Origin: Phallusia mammillata | Lineage: Eukaryota; Chordata; Ascidiacea; Phlebobranchia; Ascidiidae | Assembly (NCBI GenBank): GCA_003260075.1 | Contig: QLIY01000074.1 | Coordinates: forward strand, 202,918 to 266,917 | Reading direction: 5' to 3' | DNA: 64,000 nt | Part shown: one piece after another, positions 59,242-64,000 of the stretch | Numbering within the stretch: the first letter of the stretch is position 1 | Layout: each line of letters starts with the position of its first letter | Position numbers and translations under genes: made by a program | The notes under the pieces: model-generated | The model's input: only the letters and a program-made list of their open reading frames with translations | Databases searched by the model: none | What the model was told of the DNA's origin: nothing

Positions 59242-61260
59242 CATAGCTTCTTTAATCTTTTTTATCTCTCCTTGGCCTTTGGTTAGATTTTAAAAGACAA
59301 ATTTTTAACACATTAATCCTGTATGTTACAAAAACCCGTCTGACTAAGTTTGGCCCCAAAGCAATGCTTATTTAACCTTAATTGGAGCAATTTTTCCCGG
59401 TTAAGCACCTCTGTTTCAAGCCTTTGCCGAATTTAAAGTTTCAAAGGTTCATCTTGTTCATGCTCCAGCCATACTTCCGTGTCTATATTTTGATGCTTGT
59501 GATATAATTGCGCCACAGTGTATTACGTTATTAATACTTTTTTGGCATGCAAACATAATATGCAGTAAACCTGGGTTAATCCGGACCCGTTTGGAACAAA
59601 AAAATATTGTCCGAATTAGGCAAGGATCCGGATTATCAACGTTTACTGAACTTTTAGTTTAAAAACTGAAATAAAGTTTTTTTTTTCACTTTAACTGGGA
59701 GAGAATTTTAGAATTTGTTTGATTTGTCTTTTGAACGTGTTCAAAGTTTCATTTTACGCTTTTTTACCGTCTTATGTTCATTAACCAACATTTATTCATT
59801 TCGAACTATGTCCCTATTGTTCTAAAATTTAAAACTAACCTTGTAGTTGTTCAGTTGTGTAGAGTCAAATTGGAATATGCCTGAGCTAAAACCATTTCTT
59901 ACAGTTTTTTAGCCAAACAGCCGCTGTAATTTTGTGCTGATCATTGTACTGTATGTTAGCACTAAGATTGTTGTTTGTTAAAGAATCTTTTACTTAATGG
60001 GTTTACACTCTAATTCCCATAAAGGCTTTAAGCAGGGCAAGCAAAAAATACATTTCTAGCAAAAAATCCCTTTGTAAAAAAACATCATAAAACATAATAG
60101 AGAACAAAATTTCACAAACTAGTACCCTCCTCTAAACCGATGTTGCTCTTGGAATTGGCCATTAAGGATATGGACGCCTGATTTAAAGTTGATTGTGCTA
60201 ATGAACTGCTGTGGTGAATTTCTTATGACATATCGTGTGTGGCGTGATTTCTTCAATTTGCTTGGTTTTCTTTAATTCAAATTTCATTTGGTTTTGCTTT
60301 CTGATATGATTTTCGCAATAAAGGTTTGGGTTGTTTGTGAAAGTAATAGGTACATGGACGTCGTTAATAAAGAGTTGAGAATTAATCTCAATGCTTAATT
60401 TTTAAACTCCGGTTTTGGGTTTGTTTCAGCCGAAATATTCCAGTTTCAAAGTAGTTTGAGCCTCCAACTGAACCAACCGGATTTTAAAATCGACAATTTT
60501 GACGCGATTTTTGATAAAAAACAACTTCATTATTAAAACTGGTAAGATGAATATATTCATACTGGGATCAGCCCTGAAGCGTCGTTGCATACCAGCGACC
60601 ACGGCACACTTATCGATCAATCACAGTACGCCCGGAGTTAAAACTGTCGATGTACAACAGATTAAATGGAATTTAAACGAGCATTATTTAAAATTAGGTC
60701 TTGTGTCGACAAGGACGTATTAAAATGTTTTCACTGATATGAAAATATGCAGCAAATTCTTTTTGTATTGTATTAGAAAGGTAATACTTGTAATTTAATA
60801 CAAAAGACTAAACGACTGGAAGGAGTCATACCGAATCAGCCGGTCACCAAGCATTCCCATTTGGCAAGGCACAGGTGAGAAACTGCAGTAGGATTCGAAC
60901 CCCCAACAGGAGTCTTTTCGGGACTCGCGCTCTACTAACTGAGCTACACAGACTCAGCAGTGAACCCGGCTAAAGTTGAATCACAAGCACCGTTGCGATC
61001 CCATACTACAAAGCTGACATGTGCACTATACAAGGCAGGCAACGGTGCTTGTGATTTATCTTTCGGCAGGTTCTTCAGTGCTTTAAATTCTAGACAGCCG
61101 GATTGTTGATGAATTTTTAGTATATGTTGCTAACTGTGGTTGATATACCAACACTAATATCCGTTGAATTAAACCAATATCAAACTTAAATTAAAGCGGA
61201 ATCTATATTAATTGTTTCCTCTTTCAACATTAATCACCACAAATTTTACTCCCAAAATTT
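59242..61260. other. Intergenic region after the PARP14-like gene
   Basis: No coding exon can be supported. It contains a pogo-like MITE (59562-59652) and a minus-strand family 1 SINE in two parts. The rest is AT-rich sequence without recognisable features. Confidence 0.5.
60545..60965 (-). repeat. tRNA-derived SINE (family 1), minus strand, in two parts
   Basis: The head at 60830-60965 reads on the minus strand TAGCTCAGTTAGTAGAGCGC with B box GGTTCGAATCC. The tail at 60545-60650 reads GTGTGCCGTGGTCGCTGG and TTCAGGGCTGATCCCAG. About 180 bp of other sequence separates them, so the copy is either interrupted or two copies are juxtaposed. Confidence 0.65.
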
Positions 61261-61415
61261 TTTCCCGCGCCACATCATCAAAATTTAACACGCTTACGTG
61301 GGTGCAACCAATCAGCGCTCAGTGAGTTTTTGGCTTGCCAAAGTCATTCCAGTCAAAGTCATTTGTCTCGTGGTGTTTGTGGTGTGCGGAGGTGGAATCA
61401 TTCAGAAGCTTAAAG
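61261..61415 (+). promoter_or_regulatory. E2F/CCAAT-type promoter and possible non-coding first exon
   Basis: TTTCCCGCGC at 61261-61270 fits the E2F consensus and CCAATCAGCG at 61308 fits NF-Y, 38 bp apart. An open stretch without ATG ends at 61415 with a GTAAAT donor. The first following acceptor (TTATTTGCAG, 62034) leads to a short ATG frame 62041-62109 (MFSGSTISSTHIHHPHTASN) ending in a GTATGT donor. Together these could be the 5' end of a further gene running out of the window. Confidence 0.4.
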
Positions 61416-62040
61416 GTAAATCCAAGTTCTGTTTTCTAACTATGCTGCACAATAGGAAATACTTTGACAATATTGTGGCGTATACATGCATTTAAAGCAA
61501 AGCGTAATGATTTTATATTCACATTCATATTTAATTGTTGTAAATGACTTTGTAGATTAATACTGAAGAAAGGTAGTGGTTTACTGTGAAAACTTTAGGT
61601 AACTGACATTAAATACCAATTATAACGTTTACAATATTTGATTCGATTTGTAATTAATCATCTTTGTATGCCAGTTACATTAAACTTAATCATGATGATG
61701 GATAAATATAATTTTGGCATATTTACATAATTTATAATCGCAGGTTTAATCTTTTGCTGGCATACCAAAACTAACTTAACCATCAACAATTTAAGCCATG
61801 AAATCAATTCTCTGCAAGAGATGCAAACAATGCGTTGCACGAGGCCGTTGCGACGAATCGCGCTTTAGGCATTGTGACGTCACACAAGCGGGCGCGTTTT
61901 TTTTTAAATCGGCGTGGCTTTTTTGAAACCTGCAACGCCTGTTGTCTAGTTTCAGCCTCATCGGCCTAGATTTATTATTACAACTTGCACAGCCCAGTCT
62001 GTTGCGCTTTACTTGATGTGTTTTTTATTTGCAGAATCAG

Positions 62041-62109
62041 ATGTTCTCCGGCTCAACGATCTCTTCAACTCACATACACCATCCTCATACAGCTTCAAAT
62101 ATTTTACTT
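62041..62109 (+). CDS. Possible first coding exon of a gene leaving the window
   Basis: The 23 codons from ATG are rich in Ser, Thr and His and have no recognised domain. The acceptor TTTATTTGCAG is 6 bp upstream and the donor GTATGTAA follows. No next exon could be joined with confidence. This is a weak call, supported only by splice-site quality and the promoter-like sequence 700 bp upstream. Confidence 0.22.
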
Positions 62110-62760
62110 GTATGTAAACATAGGAGTCTGTCGTGGGTCAACCGGGTTTGCGGAACTGTTATGCTTAACTTAGGTTAACTGGCGCTAGGGTTGAGTGACT
62201 TATTCTTTGCCGAGGAGGACCCGTGAAGGAAGTCTTTCTCGGTCAGAGAATGGTCCAAGTCTATAGGAGTGCTACTATGTCAGTCAGTTGGCGCTAGGGA
62301 TACAACTAGAGTGGCACTCGTTAACTAAGGGTAGGTTATAGTTAACATAGGTGGGGTACGTTTGGGATTGGCGCGCCACGTAGGGACTCTAACTTAGATC
62401 GATTTCTAGCTAGGTGTGGCGCGTCGCTAAATGGCTTTAGCTAAAATAAGGTGCGCTTAGAAACACGGCTTGGGCATGGCCTCCACCGCATTGCATTGGC
62501 CGCGGTGCAGACGACACCGAGTAGGGACACCGCTATTTCCAATGAAGGTCCAGGCTCGTGGACCTGAGGAGACCGGCTTTGCATATAGCCCGAAAAGTTT
62601 CGTGATCCACCCTGGTAGGGCGCAAACTGTTGTTAATTTTTTTCCCCAGCCCTGAGTTTGCGTAAAACATTTGGGTCCTTGCGGGGGGACTCGTAGGGCA
62701 AGGGACAGTGACGCGATGTTGTTGCGTTATACGCTTTAAAACGTTACTATCCCTTTTTAA
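62110..62760. other. Unexplained GC-richer, non-coding region
   Basis: This stretch is visibly richer in G and C than the rest of the window and lacks long frames. TGGCGCTAGGG occurs twice (about 62170 and 62289), and GTTAAC-type words recur. It does not match any tRNA, snRNA, SRP, RNase P or 7SK signature I can recall. Confidence 0.4.
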
Positions 62761-63680
62761 ACAAACTTTTGCGCCTATGCTAACTGTAAAATTAGGGATA
62801 TTGTGGATTTTTTTATCAGGCTTTGACCAGCTTGTTTTATCCTTGCTTGTGCATCCGGTTTAAGGTTTTCTTTCCTAAAAAGAGGCCGCGAATTGGATAT
62901 CAAGCATGTGATGTAATAACTCATGTTAATCGCAATATAATTTTATGCTAAAAAATTCGCTGAATTAAATGCCCCAATTTCCCATTTTGCTGGTTAAACC
63001 CATTTTTTATTTGTGGATTTAGGCTAACTTTCTTATTACTTAATTCAGGTCCGCATTCCTGTTTGGTCCGGCCACCCAGTCATTATGGGGCAGTGGCTGT
63101 TTGGGTGGTTGTAAAACACGACAGACTCGCCTTCTACTTCATTAGGCTATTCTGTGGCGTTTGTATGCAGGGCAGTTAGTTGAGGCAAGCTTTTGTACTT
63201 TTACGTCGCGCGCGCAGGGTCGATGGCGGTTCCAACGTTTTTTCAGAAATTTAACCGAAGCAGACGAACAACCGATCCGTTACCTAATGCTTCGACTTTG
63301 ACACCGCTTTGCTGTCAAAATGTATTTTAATTATAAAACTTTTATAACTTAGCTGAAAGTGTTATATTTCTCTGTCGTTTTCCCTCTTTCATCAACAAAA
63401 CTGTGTGCGGAGTCCACTTTTTCTATCCTTTCATTTCTTAAGTAGACCAGTTCTTGGGAGGTGTTGTGCCTTTTTACATTAGCCGACAGGCCCTTCATGG
63501 TGTGTATTGTATATATTTTTTTCGCCCGTCGCTCGCTCTAACCATGCGAACCGCCATCGTCAAGTGTTAGAATGTTAAAAGTTTAGTTGTGACAGAAGTC
63601 CGGTTTTGCTATTGTCCAATTCCAAGTCAACTTGCTAAATTGTAAGTTTCTTGTTGTTTTTAGTTTGTTGTTGAAAACTA
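62761..63680. other. Non-coding, AT-rich with a short CpG-containing segment
   Basis: Nothing can be called as a gene. CGATGGCGGTT (about 63221) and AACCGCCATCG (about 63549) form an inverted pair about 330 bp apart, each containing a YY1-like GCCATC core. Confidence 0.35.
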
Positions 63681-63685
63681 ATCTT

Positions 63686-63994
63686 GTTTTTGTTTTTCAG
63701 ATTTTGGTGAAAATATTGGTGTGTTTTAAAATGGAGGTTGAAAAATGTATAAAAACATGCAAAACAAAAAAAAACTTTTAAATCCATGCCATACAATACA
63801 GGATTTTCAGGTAGTTTTGACATTTGTGTGTCTTAACCTTCATTTTCGTATTTTTACAGGTTTAAACTTTTGCTTTGTTTTTCAGATTTTAATTTTATTT
63901 TCCGCAGGATTAACATTTTTTTTGTTTTTCAGATTTTAAAGGCTAAATAAAAATAGTTGAATATATAACAATTTGTTTTGTTTTTCAGGTTGCA
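63686..63994 (+). repeat. Cluster of acceptor-like GTTTTTCAG repeats
   Basis: GTTTTTCAGATTTT occurs three times (ending near 63704, 63890 and 63936). Further TTTTTCAG, TTTTACAG, TTTCAG, TTCCGCAG and TTGCAG sites lie between and after them. All have good polypyrimidine tracts. They could be a decayed tandem repeat or a set of alternative 3' splice sites. Confidence 0.5.
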
Positions 63995-64000
63995 GGATTT

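Noticed and set aside
61298..61495. Frame starting with GTG
   Set aside because: There is no ATG, and it crosses a good splice donor at 61416. It is more likely a non-coding first exon.
62460..62640. Candidate structured RNA such as U1, U3, 7SK, SRP or RNase P RNA
   Set aside because: None of the conserved boxes of these families could be found.
1..64000. CRISPR arrays, operons, integrated viruses or toxin genes
   Set aside because: No spaced palindromic repeats, bacterial-type gene order, viral protein or toxin signature was seen.

Overview
This window is nuclear DNA of an animal with a compact, AT-rich, repeat-laden genome. It has many short exons (about 50-280 bp), introns of mostly 200-900 bp with TTTTAG or TTTCAG acceptors, and a Pol III tRNA gene. 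The style fits an invertebrate deuterostome such as an ascidian tunicate, but the sequence does not prove the taxon. There are no operons, CRISPR arrays or bacterial features.

Layout. A tRNA-Val(CAC) gene lies at 37-109. The minus strand from 34045 down to 1370 carries one 47-exon gene, an orthologue of vertebrate KIAA2012. It has a conserved N-terminal region, a long low-complexity, charged middle, and a coiled coil ending in a conserved C-terminal segment. Every exon boundary was joined by hand and the phases agree, except in exon 43, where a poly-G run breaks the frame. A small Myb/SANT-like DNA-binding gene (13185 or 14124 to 15721, plus strand) sits antisense inside its intron 27. About 2.7 kb upstream of the KIAA2012 start, head to head, a PARP14-like mono-ADP-ribosyltransferase gene runs on the plus strand from 36775 to 58495. 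It has an array of KH-like modules, one macrodomain, a final KH, WWE and the PARP catalytic domain. The gap between the two start codons holds CCAAT and CRE sites. From 58.5 kb to the end there is no confident gene, only repeats and an E2F/CCAAT-type promoter with a possible 5' end of a further plus-strand gene.

Repeats are abundant: hAT-like MITEs with intact 8-bp target duplications, pogo-like MITEs, two tRNA-derived SINE families, and fragments carrying a hammerhead-ribozyme-like core typical of Penelope-like elements. One hAT-like MITE sits exactly at a PARP14 splice donor, and its target duplication copied the donor.

Assembly quality is a central issue. There are 22 poly-C runs of 10-80 bases, always C on this strand, and four single n bases. 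Most lie between two nearly identical copies of the same local sequence. They look like joins between allelic or overlapping contigs and not like biology. They duplicate or cut exons in both large genes. Inside the PARP14 gene one segment (41837-42958) appears to be misplaced relative to a real tandem duplication of a four-exon module.
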